From contig JBBMNZ010000003.1 of the NCBI GenBank assembly GCA_037954325.1, forward strand, positions 16,881,892-16,945,891: a DNA stretch of 64,000 nucleotides, given 5' to 3'. The translations under genes were made by a program, and so were the position numbers. Under the pieces are notes generated by a model. That model did not search any database, was not told where the DNA came from, and worked only from the letters and a program-made list of their open reading frames with translations. The DNA comes from Fistularia commersonii. Its lineage: Eukaryota > Chordata > Actinopteri > Syngnathiformes > Fistulariidae. Below, in pieces: positions 11,066 through 23,268 of the stretch; the stretch's first letter is position 1; each line of letters opens with the position of its first letter.

Positions 11066-12480
11066 ACTTTATTCAAACTTAGTGCTTTATTCAAACTTAT
11101 TTTTATGTATTTTGATTTAAGACGTCATGTCACAATGCATGAAAAAAGTCATAAATTAAGTCAACACATCACTCATTTTGACATGTATTCAGGCTGGCAG
11201 CAGTGCTACTATTCTTGAAACATTATAGCACATAGGGATAAATTAACACGTACTGATTCAGGGTTGATACTGACAAAACAGAAGGAAATACTGCTGTCCA
11301 GGCAACCGACCCAAGATCATATAATTAGTGCTTCTCTACAAGAGCCCCTCCTCTTTTTTTCTCAATAATTTTTTTTTCCCCAAAAAATTAAATTTCATGA
11401 TTTTTAATTTGTGACCCCCTTTGTATTTGAATTTTTGCCACAAATTATGCATTAGCTTTGAAGTTGCAGGCTTGGCTTTACAATTGGAAAGCATTACTTT
11501 TGTAACTTTTGTAACACACCATTCAACCAAACAAAAGCTAAAGTACTGGGATTTGTATCTTTTGTTTGTTGTTTGCTAGTTTGTTTTTTCAATGCATTGC
11601 AACACTAGAAACTGTCTTCTAACCTAATAAGGTGTCAAAATAGAAAATAATATTTTGTGAAAAAATAAGCATGGCAGTGCCACATTTTGCAATTTAGGTA
11701 TTAGAGCAAGAAATAAGAAGTTCTATACGTGTACACCATTATTTCATTGTGATTGAAGAGTAGTATTCACAACATTCCACATTACAGCGTTTGGAGTTTT
11801 TGTGAATGTGATGATTTTTAACAGAATAAGGCTACTATTTCTGTAGGCTGCTTTCATTGAGCTAAGCTGGCTTGCAGTTGTGCTGTTTCTCCTTATAACA
11901 CACAGACAAGTATATCTATCTTGTGGTTTTATTTAATAATCATTGCCTATATGTTAATTAAAAAAAAGTTTGTGTGACTATGAGATAATGTATACAAATG
12001 CTTAAGTAAACCAAATACTAGGTTGTACAACTCCATGCAAATGAATACGCATTTTGTTTCAAACAGCCGAATTATCTCTTCCCTGATGTTTCCTGTGTTA
12101 CAAATGTACATCTGGAATTGGTGCAAAGAACATAAATTCATTGGGTTTTGGTCATAGATATTCTGTCTTTATAAATATGCAGCTGCCTTGTAACCTAAAA
12201 GATGCACGAAAATGCAGTCTGGACAAAATTATAATTGCCTCTTTAATAAATGTCTGACACGTTCTTTGTTAACTTTGTAAATGTAGCAGTGTCCTTGAAG
12301 TTAGCCACCACTGACCATTGCCCCCATTTTCCAAAAAGAACTCTATCTGCTTCTCTCAGAAAAACATAAAACAGTCACTTGGATGCTAAGCTGCTGACAA
12401 GAAACAAGTACATTCAAGGCAAAACCCTAAATTATGCCACTTCACTTTATAAGGATCATGTTATTCCTGTACATTTACTT
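11066..12480. other. intergenic, nothing recognised
   Basis: AT-rich unique-looking sequence without conserved-looking ORFs, splice-bounded exons or a repeat family that I can name. Confidence 0.5.
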
Positions 12481-12486
12481 CTCCTC

Positions 12487-12613
12487 AGAGAGAGAAAGAG
12501 AGGGAGGGAGAGAGAGAGAGAGACGAAGGGAGGAAGGGAGGGAGGGATAGAGGGATAAGAGTTACATAACTGTGTTGAAATATATTTGAAGTCACATGTA
12601 AAGGCCCGCAGTG

Positions 12614-12649
<36 letters not shown>
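12487..12649. repeat. GA-rich tract and (CA)n microsatellite
   Basis: The purine-rich GAGA/GGGA tract runs about 12487-12557. A clean (CA)17 repeat follows at 12616-12649. Confidence 0.9.
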
Positions 12650-12651
<2 letters not shown>

Positions 12652-13114
12652 GTGTTAGCAGACAGTCATTAAAGATTCTGGGCCATGTGAAGACTGAGGA
12701 CGGGAGCTGAAAATGTGACCATAGAGAGGCGGAGCTAGGACACTAAATCCAGGCCCAACACAGAATATTACTCCGCATAATTGTAGTACTCAGTATTTCC
12801 CCAGCCACTGTTAGTTGAACTGATAACTGCCACTGCTCCTGCCAGACTAATACTAAAATTAGAGGACTAAAAGTGACTAAAGGTGACATTTCGAAAACTA
12901 CTGGAGCTCGTACTGCCGCTGTAGCTTGTCATAAAGTTCTCTATGTAATTATCCTTTGTTCACCCCCAATATTTTGCCCATCATTTCCCCTTGGTTCCAA
13001 AACAGAAACACTTGCTTTTACGAAAGGAAATATCTTTTTTAGGGAAGTGGGATTACATCAGATATTTCGCATTATTCCTTATGGAAGGCCAAAAAGGTAA
13101 AGATATATGTTAAG

Positions 13115-13230
13115 AATATATCTATTCTTATCTATTCTTATCTATCTATCCATCTATCCATCTATCCATCTATCCATCCATCCATCCATCCATCCATCCA
13201 TCCATCCATCTATCCATCTATCTATCTATA
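13115..13230. repeat. (ATCT)/(ATCC) tetranucleotide repeat
   Basis: Irregular TATCTATTC units pass into mixed ATCT and ATCC units with a clean ATCC core. The surrounding 13.2-14.5 kb holds no recognised gene. Confidence 0.9.
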
Positions 13231-14539
13231 GATTCAGTCAGATAAAAAAATTGTGGCATTGTGTTTTCGGGGAAAAGTTTGTTCACTTCATCTTTATTTA
13301 TCTATTTTTTTTATCAACCTTTATTTAACCATATAAAAAATGCATTAAGATCAGGATTTCTTTCACCCAGGTGACCTGGCCTAGAGGTCAATAGCACATG
13401 TCCAAAGAACTTTTTTTTCCAAAGCACCGAACACGGTAAATGTTAAGGAATTGTGTGTGGGTTTTATACCTATTTAGGTTCCATTTATCCTCAATTTAAA
13501 AAAAAATTAAAATAAATAGAAATAAAGGATGTTAAAATGCATCCAAAACACATGCTTGAATCTCAGGATAAAGGAGTGTCTCCATAATAGTTTTTATTAC
13601 TAATCCCTTTACTTTTAATGACATAAGCTATTTTTCTAAACAATGTACATTGTAGGACAATCAGTACAACTATGTCTGTTCACACTACTTGATCCCCCAC
13701 TGAAGGGCCTTTTTCAGGAAAAAAAAAAAAACCTCTTGCAGGGGAGGTTCTTCTTGGCAGCACTGAAAAACTGCCCTGTGTGACAAATTTGTCTTGACTG
13801 GCCTTGTAGCTTGAGGTGACTTAGAGGGCAAGGTGGATTGTCAGCAGCAACACAACATCAACTACATACCTCCTGCTGGTGGTTAAAAAAAATAAAAATC
13901 AAATTTCAGCAGCATTAAGAAATAAAATTAATGGAGGTTTAGTCAAGCAGAGGGACTAGCTGGTAAAACCGATTGAAATGCTGAAGAGCAGAAGCGGAAA
14001 CTAAACACAGAAACTGGAAAAGACAGGATAGAAATCATGGAACCGAAATACAAATGGAACAATGGCATAATGGACAACAGGTGATAAACCATGAGGTGCT
14101 CTGAGAGAATGATTAACTGATAAGACATTTGAAGACAGTAAGTAGGCAGGACATTGTAACAAAGGAACAATTTTGCAAAGCTCACACAGTTTTGATTCCA
14201 CCACTTGGATAAAAAAATAATCCAAGTGGTGCACACAAGCTTGGCAGGATTGACAGTTTTATGTGGTATTTTGAATCAAATGTACAAAAAATGGTCAACA
14301 TAAGACTTGAAAGGGTTAAAGAACAGACAAACTGTCTGATTTATATCAATCATGAACTTGGACAAACTTGAAAGGTGCCTATCTGATTGCCTTTATGTCT
14401 GGAAATACTGACCTTGTGAGGAACCAGTATTTTTCTGTTTCAGTGCAACAAAATGCCAAATCACATTTCATGCTTAGTGTCAAAGTTTAGTAGTCTATAA
14501 TAAATGGAAATCCCTGCAATGTTTTGACATGGAAACTGT

Positions 14540-15955
14540 TACGATCAGAATCAGAATCAGAAAAACTTTATTTGTCACCGAGAGACAATGGGGGGGGGGG
14601 AACATGATGGGGAAGCAGCATCAAAATTGTGATCAAGAATATAATGAGAATTATACATTTATACACACACATACACACACAAACACACACACACACACGC
14701 ATATATTATTTACTGTACAAAATTGTGCAAATTGTACTAGCACTCACTCTCCATTTATATGATAAATATATCATGCGCAGTATTAATTTCACCCAACGGG
14801 GTGTTAGCGTGGTGATGAGGGGTTTGCAAGCCTGCTTGGAATTGAGGAGTTGGACAGCTCTGGGGACGAAGGTTGCCCTTCTCCTCTGTGTTTTGCAGGC
14901 GGAGCAGCAGAGTCTGTGACCAGAGGGGAGCCACTCAAAAGCCAGGCGTAAGATGTGGGACTGATCTGCAAGGATGTTTTTGACTGTTTTTAATATTTGA
15001 CTGTCATTGATCCAGGAGAAAGGTCCAAGGGTTTGGCCAATTATTTTGGAGCAGACCAAGGTGGTGCGTTCCAGGCAATTCCTGTCGTGTTGGGTGATGG
15101 AGTGGAACCAGCAGGAGAAGGAGAAGGTCATTACATTCTCAATGAAGGCGCTATAGAATGTGGTTAAGATTGTGCTGCTAACCTCGACTTCCTGAGCAGG
15201 TACTGCCCTTGGTGATATTTCCTGGTCTCGTCAGTGTTAGAGGAGAACTTCAGGAGGTTGTTGAAGACAGTGCCTGGCTATCTGTAACGCCTTCACTGTT
15301 TCTACTGGCTCCCCCTGTATGGTGGTGGTGAGTGCCTCTGCCAGTTGCCTCTTCCTAATGGAGAAGTGATGATCATGTCCTTAGTCTTGCTCAAATTAAG
15401 CTTCAGGCAGGAGGCTTTGCACCAGTCAAGTGTATTCCCCAGACATGTTTTACAGTTGACATACTGCTGGAATCCTTTGAGTGCTTTTTCTGGTGAGCAG
15501 TGATTGAAATCCCCCCATGATGAGTTTGCGAGGATCAGGGGAGATCTGCTCAAATCTGTCAAGTGTGGATTTGATATGCTCTGAGGCTGCATTGGCTTTG
15601 GGGTGGATGTAAACCAGGATCAGGAAAAGTTGTGGGGAGACAGAAGGGGTGCAGGGAGACCGCGAGGAGCTCTATGTCTGAGTTGCAAAGCCTGACCCTC
15701 TCTCCCATCTGAGGGCTCTGATGCCGACCTTTTTCTTTCCCCTTCTGTTCCTTATTTTCTTAAGGGGGGGCTTGAGGAGTGGGAAGTTTGGGGAATCCTG
15801 GCCTGGGGCGTGCAGAATCTCTTCCGGTTTGGGTCCGCAGGAACCAAGAATTGAACAGCTTAGAATTGTGGAACAGCTGGAGCAGCTACGGGGTGAGCTG
15901 ATAACGCTGGTTGCGTTAGTTGCGTTGGCTGCGTCAGCTTGGCCGGCTAACAAAG
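14540..15955 (-). mobile_element. L2-like LINE, truncated and broken
   Basis: Read on the minus strand, fragments of one LINE ORF appear in order. An N-terminal endonuclease part (KKVGIRALRWERG, near 15.7-15.95 kb) comes first. GDFNHCSPEKALKGFQQYVN (near 15.5 kb, the endonuclease GDFN motif) follows. Then come WCKASCLKLNLSKTKDMII (RT part) and a C-terminal part with SQILKTVKNILADQSH, WLPSGHRLCC and PRAVQLLN (14.75-15.1 kb). Much of the RT core is missing between GDFN and WCKA. The 3' end carries (AGAATC) repeats before 'aaactttatttg' at about 14.55 kb. Frame changes and deletions show it is dead. It also holds a (CA)n stretch at 14661-14699. Confidence 0.75.
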
Positions 15956-16384
15956 TCTCTGTTATGGTTAGCTTATTGAAAAATGTCTGCTGCAGGAGAT
16001 GGGGAAGTTGTAAAGGGGGACAAGTTAAAAAAAATCCCGTAATACTAAGCTAAAAAACATAGAAAACAAAAAGCAGTTCTCACATGTGTGTCTCTATGTG
16101 TCTTCATGTGTGTGTGTCATTATGAAATTCTTTTCTTATATATTGTATAGTATCATAAATACCTGTTGAGTGTGCTGTTCAGAGGCTGTAAAGCTAGTGA
16201 CATCATGGCCCCAGAGAAGCTCATCACTAAATTACCAGTGCCTGCAGGATCTCAGGTAATAGAGGGAATGTCTGCACGACTTCAATCAAATCATCTACAT
16301 TCTCAATAAATGAATACATTGTTTGAACAGTAGTCAACAAGTATTGAAACATATAAGTCGGAAGTCCAAGACAATAACCTTACA

Positions 16385-17480
16385 TTCTTCCTTTTTACCC
16401 TTTGGCTTTTCCCTTCAGGGGTTGCCACTGTGAATCAACCTTCTCTATCCAACCCTATTCTCTGTATCCTCTTCCCTCACATAAACTAACTTAATATCCT
16501 CTCTCACTACAGCCATAAAACTTCTCTTTGGTCTTCCTCTAGACCTCCTGCCTGGCACTTCCAACTTCACTAACCGTCTACCAATATATTCTCTACCTCT
16601 GCTCTGTACATGACCGAACCATCTCAGTCTGGCTTCTCTGACCTCTCCAAAACATCCAACATGTGCTGTTCCTCTGATTGACTCATTCCTGATCCTATCC
16701 ATCCTGATCACCCTCAAAAAGAACCTCAACAAATTCCTCTCTGCGACCTCCAGCTCTGCGTCCTTGTTTCTAAACCATACAGCATTACTGGTCTCAGCAC
16801 TGTCTTGTACACCTTCCCTTTCATTCTGACTGATAGTCTTCTATTGCATAGTATCCCTGACACTTTTCTCCACCCATCCTATCCTGCTTGAACTTGTTTC
16901 TTTACCTCTTTTCCAAACTCTCTGTCGCTCTGGATGGTGACCCGAAATACTTGAAATCCTCCAACTTCTTGATCTCCACTCCCTGTAGGCACACCGTTCC
17001 ACGAGGGTTCCTCTCATTCATACACAAATATTCTGGCTTGCTGCAACTAACCTTCATTCCTCTCCTTTCCAGAGAACACCTCCACCTCTCTAGATTTTCC
17101 TCAACCTGTTCTCTGCTCTCTCTACAGATCACAATGTCATTTGCAAACATCATAGTCCATAGAAATTCCTGTCTAACTTCATCTGTCAGCTTGTCCATCA
17201 CCACTGCAAACAAGAAGGGGCTCAGAGCTGATCCCTAATGAAGTCCCACCTCCACCTTGAACTTCTCTGTTACACCTACAGCACACTTCACCACTGTAAC
17301 AGTTAGCATACATGTCCTGCACCAGTCTGGCATACTTTTCTATCACTCCAGACTTTCTCATACAATACCAGAGTTCCTCTCTTGGCACCCTGTCATATGC
17401 TTTTTCTAGGTCTACAAAATGCAATGCAGCTCCCTCTGACCTTCTCTGTACTTCTCTATCAGCATTCTCAAAGTAAATAC
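16385..17480 (-). mobile_element. RTE-like LINE copy 1, 5'-truncated, frameshifted
   Basis: On the minus strand it starts near FVDLEKAYDRVPREELWYCM (RT domain, about 17.4 kb). It continues with FANDIVICRESREQVEENLE, where the usual FADD catalytic pair reads FAND. It then runs through LQGVEIKKLEDFKYFGS and the C-terminal part MDRIRNESIRGTAHVG, RLRWFGHVQ and RSRGRPKRSFM. Its 3' end has the 'ggcttttcccttcaggggttgcc' terminus (antisense). At least two frame breaks are visible. The clade name is my best judgement. Confidence 0.75.
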
Positions 17481-17539
17481 TGCAGATATTGTAGTACTGT
17501 TTCCAGGCATGAAGCCATGCATTATATATCATATAACGT

Positions 17540-19700
17540 TGGTTGGAAAGATTGTTTTTTTACATTAAATGTTTAATCCTGAGTATCAATATGTGCTATT
17601 GTACAAGGTTTCGCATGAAGCTTTGAAATGGGACGAAATTCCAGACATTTATGCTGACAGTAGATACCGATTACATCTACTTCGCATTGTGAAGCAACAC
17701 TTACACATATTTTTATTCTGCAGTTTTTGCAGAAATTACATAAACCAGGGCCCATTGTTTGGTATACTACAGTCTAGTTAAATGGTCATTGTTACAAACA
17801 TGTGCAAAGGTTTCCACACTTCCTTTCATCCAAGCTTATCCAGTAAAGTGTTATCACTAACAGGATACAACCCCTTTGAACAATTGTGGTCTCCATGGTC
17901 TTAAGCTGTGTGCAAGTGCAAGTCATTACTGATCAAAAGGAGCAGACTAAATACTGGACAACTGATTCAGTGTGCTGCAGTCAGGAGTTCACTGTCGAGC
18001 AGCTCCTTCAACTCTGGCTATCAAATTCCAGTAGATGGTCTGATTGAAGATGCAATGTCACCCCCCCATCTGTCATTTGGTATTTTTTATGATTTAAGAT
18101 CATCCAAAGACAAAGCTTCAATTTTAAATTCAAGGTGAAGGAAAATTAAGTGCAACATTAGCAACCCGCAGTCGATTAAAAGGACACCTGAGTCTCTGGT
18201 TGACCAAACATTCATATCAATTTGTTAATTAAATTTAGAAATAGTGATGTGAAAGATCTCTCTAGCAATTGAAATTCTTGCATTAAAAAAATACAGTGGT
18301 AGAAGTATAATATAGAAGTGAAATCTATTTGAATATTCAAAGTAAAATACTTTTTAATAGTAGCTTATCAAACTGGGTGCTTCTATTAATAGATATACAT
18401 ATTAGGGTATTTCATGTTGTGGTGTGAATGTTTTATCACCTTAAATCCTACTTCATCTTACAAATATGTCCTTTAAATGTGCATAGCACTTAGCACAGCA
18501 ATGTACATAAACAAAACTGGAATTCAAAGTAAAATATCATATTGCAATGTTTTGTTTATATACAAAACATTGAAATATGATATTTTACTTTGAATTCCAG
18601 TCTGAAATACAATCAAAGCTTAATAAACGATGTGGAGTAACAGTGTGTTATTATTGTTTGAAAAGTAGCAGAATAGAAGTAAAAAGTACTATTGTGGTGT
18701 TTCAGCGATTAAATAATAGCAGAGGCGTGGAGGAGTTTTGTGCTTTAATTTGAAACACCAACAAACAACAAATAGAACTTGAACATCCAAGAACGCCAAA
18801 TATACCCGGCTTAACCATGCCTTAGTCCCATGGGGTAAGAAGCCACACCTTTTACCCTTTCATGTCCGCCGCACAATACCATGGAGATGGTCAAGTATTA
18901 ATGCCTCAAAGGTCACATCTGAATCTCTTCATAAGTTCTCACTTGCCATTTCTATTCATACAGCCTATAAATGACACTAGATGTGTGTTCACTTATTATT
19001 ATTATTACTTATTTTCAAATGCCCTTCAGGAAGACCCTTAAAGGCCCCTGCAGGTCCCCATGCCCCATATTGAGAATCCTGGATTTTGGATTTGTGTTAA
19101 TAGTTACAACACATTTGTCATCCCTTTTATTTTCTTTCTGTGCGATGAATTGTAACTCTACAAAAACCTTAGAGAAAACGAAATCCTGCAGTGATAAATG
19201 CATTGTTGTCCTGTAATGCCTTTACATGAGACACTTGCTCTACAAAGAATTTAAAAACACTATTGAATTGTATAAATAATGAAACATATTCTAAATCTAT
19301 CCAATCAGCTTTCTGAAAATAAAAGTTTTTTTTTAATCATAGTTCTGTTCGTGAAACTGCTGCTTCTGCAACTATGACAACCGGATGTCCTGATAATACT
19401 ATTATGTAATAAATGTTCTTGTACCACCAGCAAATGCAGCCACTCTGGCTGCTCCCTGGGAGGAAAATAGCTTTATACTCTCAACAGGAAATGTGCTGGA
19501 TGAGATAAGAGAAGAAGAGTCACTGTGCTGATGCAATGCTTCAGCATCTTTCCTGTGTTGTCCTAAAAAAGTTGAACCTTTCTTTTTTATAACAGACCAG
19601 TCTCACCCCGTTATCACTAAGTCTTCATTACATAATATCATCCCCAACTTAATAATTTCACATTAATGAGTAGTAAAGAATATAATTTTGCTAGCTCACT
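17540..19700. other. intergenic, one large hairpin only
   Basis: Apart from the inverted repeat at 18517-18600, this stretch is AT-rich and shows no gene-like or repeat-family signature that I can support. Confidence 0.5.
18517..18600. repeat. 84-base near-perfect inverted repeat (39-base arms)
   Basis: Arms 18517-18555 and 18562-18600 are reverse complements with one mismatch (attgcaat against attTcaat) around a 6-base loop ttatat. The outer arm starts ctggaattcaaagtaaaa. The string tattcaaagtaaaatac recurs at about 18.34 kb. It could be a tiny palindromic MITE or a transcribed hairpin. No flanking target duplication was found. Confidence 0.85.
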
Positions 19701-19701
19701 C

Positions 19702-19878
19702 TTACAGTCCAAAAACATGCAGATTAATGGGGAAAAAATGGCCCTGAATGAATGGGTGAGAGAATGGTTGTTTGTCTATATATTTGGCCCTGCGATTGAC
19801 TGGGGACTAGTCTAGGATGTACCCTGCTTCTTGCCCTATGAGTGCAGGATGAGCGGAAGAAGATGGATGGATAGCTCA
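19702..19878 (+). repeat. high-copy fish repeat, copy 3 (5'-truncated)
   Basis: It starts at 'cagtccaaaaacatgcag' and runs through 'ggccctgcgattgactgg' and 'gagtgcaggatgagcgg' to gatggatggat, parallel to the copy at 1075-1362 without its first third. Confidence 0.7.
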
Positions 19879-19879
19879 C

Positions 19880-22800
19880 TCTTGGTGGTATCATACATTT
19901 ACTTCGTCGGGGTTTCAGGATGAAAGAAACATTTTTGAAAGATATAATGGAACTATACTTTAACCAGCAATTCACTTCATCATAGAAATTGCATGCATGG
20001 ATGCAGCAGTAAAAGCTGAAAATTCAAAACCTGGTTAATAGAGTAAATACTCACCCAAAATTAGGAAAATTTAAGGCCCTTGGCTTTTTACACATGATTG
20101 AAATGTTTCCTGCATAAATTAGCAAAATGTGTCAAGAGATGCGAAATTCTGCCTCAAACAGTTGGATTGTTCTAAAATGCTGTATATCAATTAAGCTGAG
20201 TTCACTCTCGAGAGATGGTGTCTATTTAGTCCATTGATCTTGCTATGGCATCAGGATGTAAAATTGCAGAGTCTTGGTTGACCAATAGGGGCTAGAAAGT
20301 TGCTACACAGTCATTGCTGCAAATTACATTTTGGAATGGAGTAGAGACAGCCAACATATATTCCTACGATGACAGAGTAACAATGTTCGCAAGGGTAATC
20401 CAAATACTGACTATTCAAACTTTTTCTCCTTCTGCTGTTTGATATGTTCATAAAGTGGGGCATTGCTTCTTGAGGCTGCTCCACCTGCTGATCCACTTGC
20501 CTCCAGAACTTCAATTACAACTATGGTATTTCAGTGCAGGCACACCTCCAGTATTTTCTTCACAGTCTGTGATAATTGAGCCTGATGTACTGATGTACTA
20601 GCCTACTGATGCTCACTTGTTTTTGATGTTTGGTATTTTCTTTTCATCCAGTATAGAGCCAAAGACACTGAAAAGATTGACACTGCAAACCTAAAGGATT
20701 TATGATTGGAGCTGTTATCTGTATACTTGAGCTTCAGCCTTTTGGAACAAACTGACAATTTCCACTTTTTAAAAGTCTTTAAAAATGAATGGGAAGTACC
20801 AGAGTGTTTCCAAGCTAGTGCATTTGGGCCTAATATGAATAAACTGGGGCTAGTTGCGACAATGGCTGGTATTTTCTGGACCTGATTTGAACTAGAATGA
20901 ACTGAGCCACATTTTGGAGGTATGGAATACTTAAAACAATCTCACTCACACTGTTAATGCCACAATTTCTGGCAAAATATGGCCCAGGACATCTGAAAAA
21001 AACTTTGAAAAAAATCAGTTCAAATATAGTGGTGGTTATGTAACCATGGCATGTGTAAGTTCATGTCAAACTAAACCACATAAACCAACTAATGCATCTC
21101 CAGTCGGTGAGAAAGTGTGTAACATTGGAAAAGCGCTGTTGTCTTGCATGAAAGAGCAACAGCTTGCCTGTTTTCTGATGAGGGGACTGTTCATTTGTTT
21201 TAAAGTGCTTCCAGTTGTGGCTGCAGTCAAAAAGGTTTTATTTCAGAGCAGGTATTAAGAAAAGAGATAGGCTGTTCCTCCGTGATTGTTGAGTTGTAAA
21301 GGACATTTCCAGTCATCCATGAACACACCTCAAAGAAAAGATTCTCGATACGTTTTGTTCCTGTGTTTCAGCATCCAACAAACAACCCTCAAACCATGTG
21401 GTACCCTAAGCAAGATGGCAGTAATGTAAATTCTTTTTTGTGTTCTTCTCATGCCAAATGTTATAAAAACAGCCTGAAAGCAAAAGAGGGCACATTTACA
21501 GTTTTCAGCAATTTAAAAGCATTACTTTTCTACTCTTGTGACCAAAATTGGCATAACTCACATGAAGCATTCATTAAAAAGGTGTTATTTACTCCAACTT
21601 TTTAACAACTTTTCCCTCAATTATGAATTTTAGGTTACTGATTTGCAAGAAACATACCAGTGATCTATGTTTTCATGAAGCCCCTGAAAAATTCGAACAG
21701 TTCAATAAAATGCGAGAGGACGGCAGGTAAAGTCGTCGTACCAGTATTTTAACAGGTGCACAAAAAGAACACTGACAATATTACTTCCCCCCAGTTAATA
21801 TGCTATGGCATAAAAAAAGTTAAGTTGATATTTTGCATTTAGAATTGTTACATATGAAAATGAAAAAAAAATAGATTCTAACCTTTTTGCCTTGAAGTTC
21901 TCAACCTTACAAATCAGTCATGCTGGACTTTGTAACGTCACAATTTTCTGTATGTTTAACTAACCTCCAAGTACAATTATCCATGCATATGAATTCTCAG
22001 TTGTCAAATGATTAGTGAGTTTTGTGCAACTGAAAATATATTGTAATGTACTAAAAAATGTCAAAAATGAATCAGTTATATAAGTAATTGTGAAATCTGA
22101 CAGGAATAACTGCAATGCTGAAAAAGTATAGGTCCAAAGTGGCACAATAAATGGAGGAAAAACAAACACATTAAAGATAAAAAAATAATTGTCTCATAAA
22201 CCGCAAATCAGCTGGAGAAATGTCGTTGCCACGGAGTCACTTCGCCCATGATAAATGACTCACTGATTCCTGTAAAACATGGCCATAATTCTCTCTGGGG
22301 TGTAAAAACAGCCAGCGGTCCATCTCAATACAGCATCATGAACTGGACACATTGCCTCTAATGGACTGACTGTGAAAGACCATTACATTCAAGAAGCTCT
22401 TTGGCTGATGAGAAAGGAAACCATGATTCACTGATTAATAACATATGCTGACAACAATGTGATACCCTGCAAAATAAAACAAAATTAAAAAGGCAATTAA
22501 GCCAAAAACCAAATGAATTCATCTCTCTGTTTAATATGTTCCACGTGGCATTTCTTTGCCAAAAAAAATATGACAAACACAATTTATTTCTGGGTATGTT
22601 AAGTTTCCAATAACCAGTGGATCAGTGTGACTTTGTGTAGTCTTCAACTGATGAACAAAAGAATAATTTTCACCCAACTTATTCTGTGGACTATATTAGC
22701 ATCCTTGAGCTCATTGCTTCGTTTCCACAGACCCACCATTGACTTCACTGCCCTTAGCAAACATGTTCCAACAACAAAAGTACTGGCACTTGACATGCTC

Positions 22801-23190
22801 ACCCCAAACAGCAGGCAGACCGGGCAATTTGCGAACAGCTGGACCATCAAGACCGCAGATGTTTTGCCTCTTGTTCCCTAATGCGAAACAGGTAGGGGTA
22901 AAGAAGACTTAAGATGAGTCATAGGGCGACATAAAGTCCTATATCCACATTTAATGGCTCTCGAAGATTCAGATTGTCTTCCTCCGGGGGGGAGCGGCAG
23001 AAGCTGATGGGAGGCAAAGCATGAAAGTGCATCTCCTTCAATCAATATCTCCCCAAAAGTAACTCAAAATGGGAGTTCCCATCCAGAAAGACCAGGGAAG
23101 CATGTCAGAGGATGGTGAGAAAGTTATGTGACTCTTATGCCACCAGAGAATGCACAGAGGTACCCCTCAGTACACAAGCAGTTGGTGAGT
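19880..23190. other. intergenic, nothing recognised
   Basis: No ORF of recognisable content, splice-framed exon or named repeat was found. A moderately GC-rich stretch at 22.2-22.35 kb and another at 22.98-23.05 kb stand out slightly but support no call. Confidence 0.45.
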
Positions 23191-23268
23191 AGATGAAATA
23201 TTGTGTTTATTTAGGCTTTTACAGACAAGTTGATTTGATACAGGCAGCGTCTGTTATCTCCACCCCGC

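Noticed and set aside
22627..22881. 84-codon plus frame with a hydrophobic start
   Set aside because: A minus-strand frame overlaps it almost fully, and neither has motifs or splice signals. Taken as chance.
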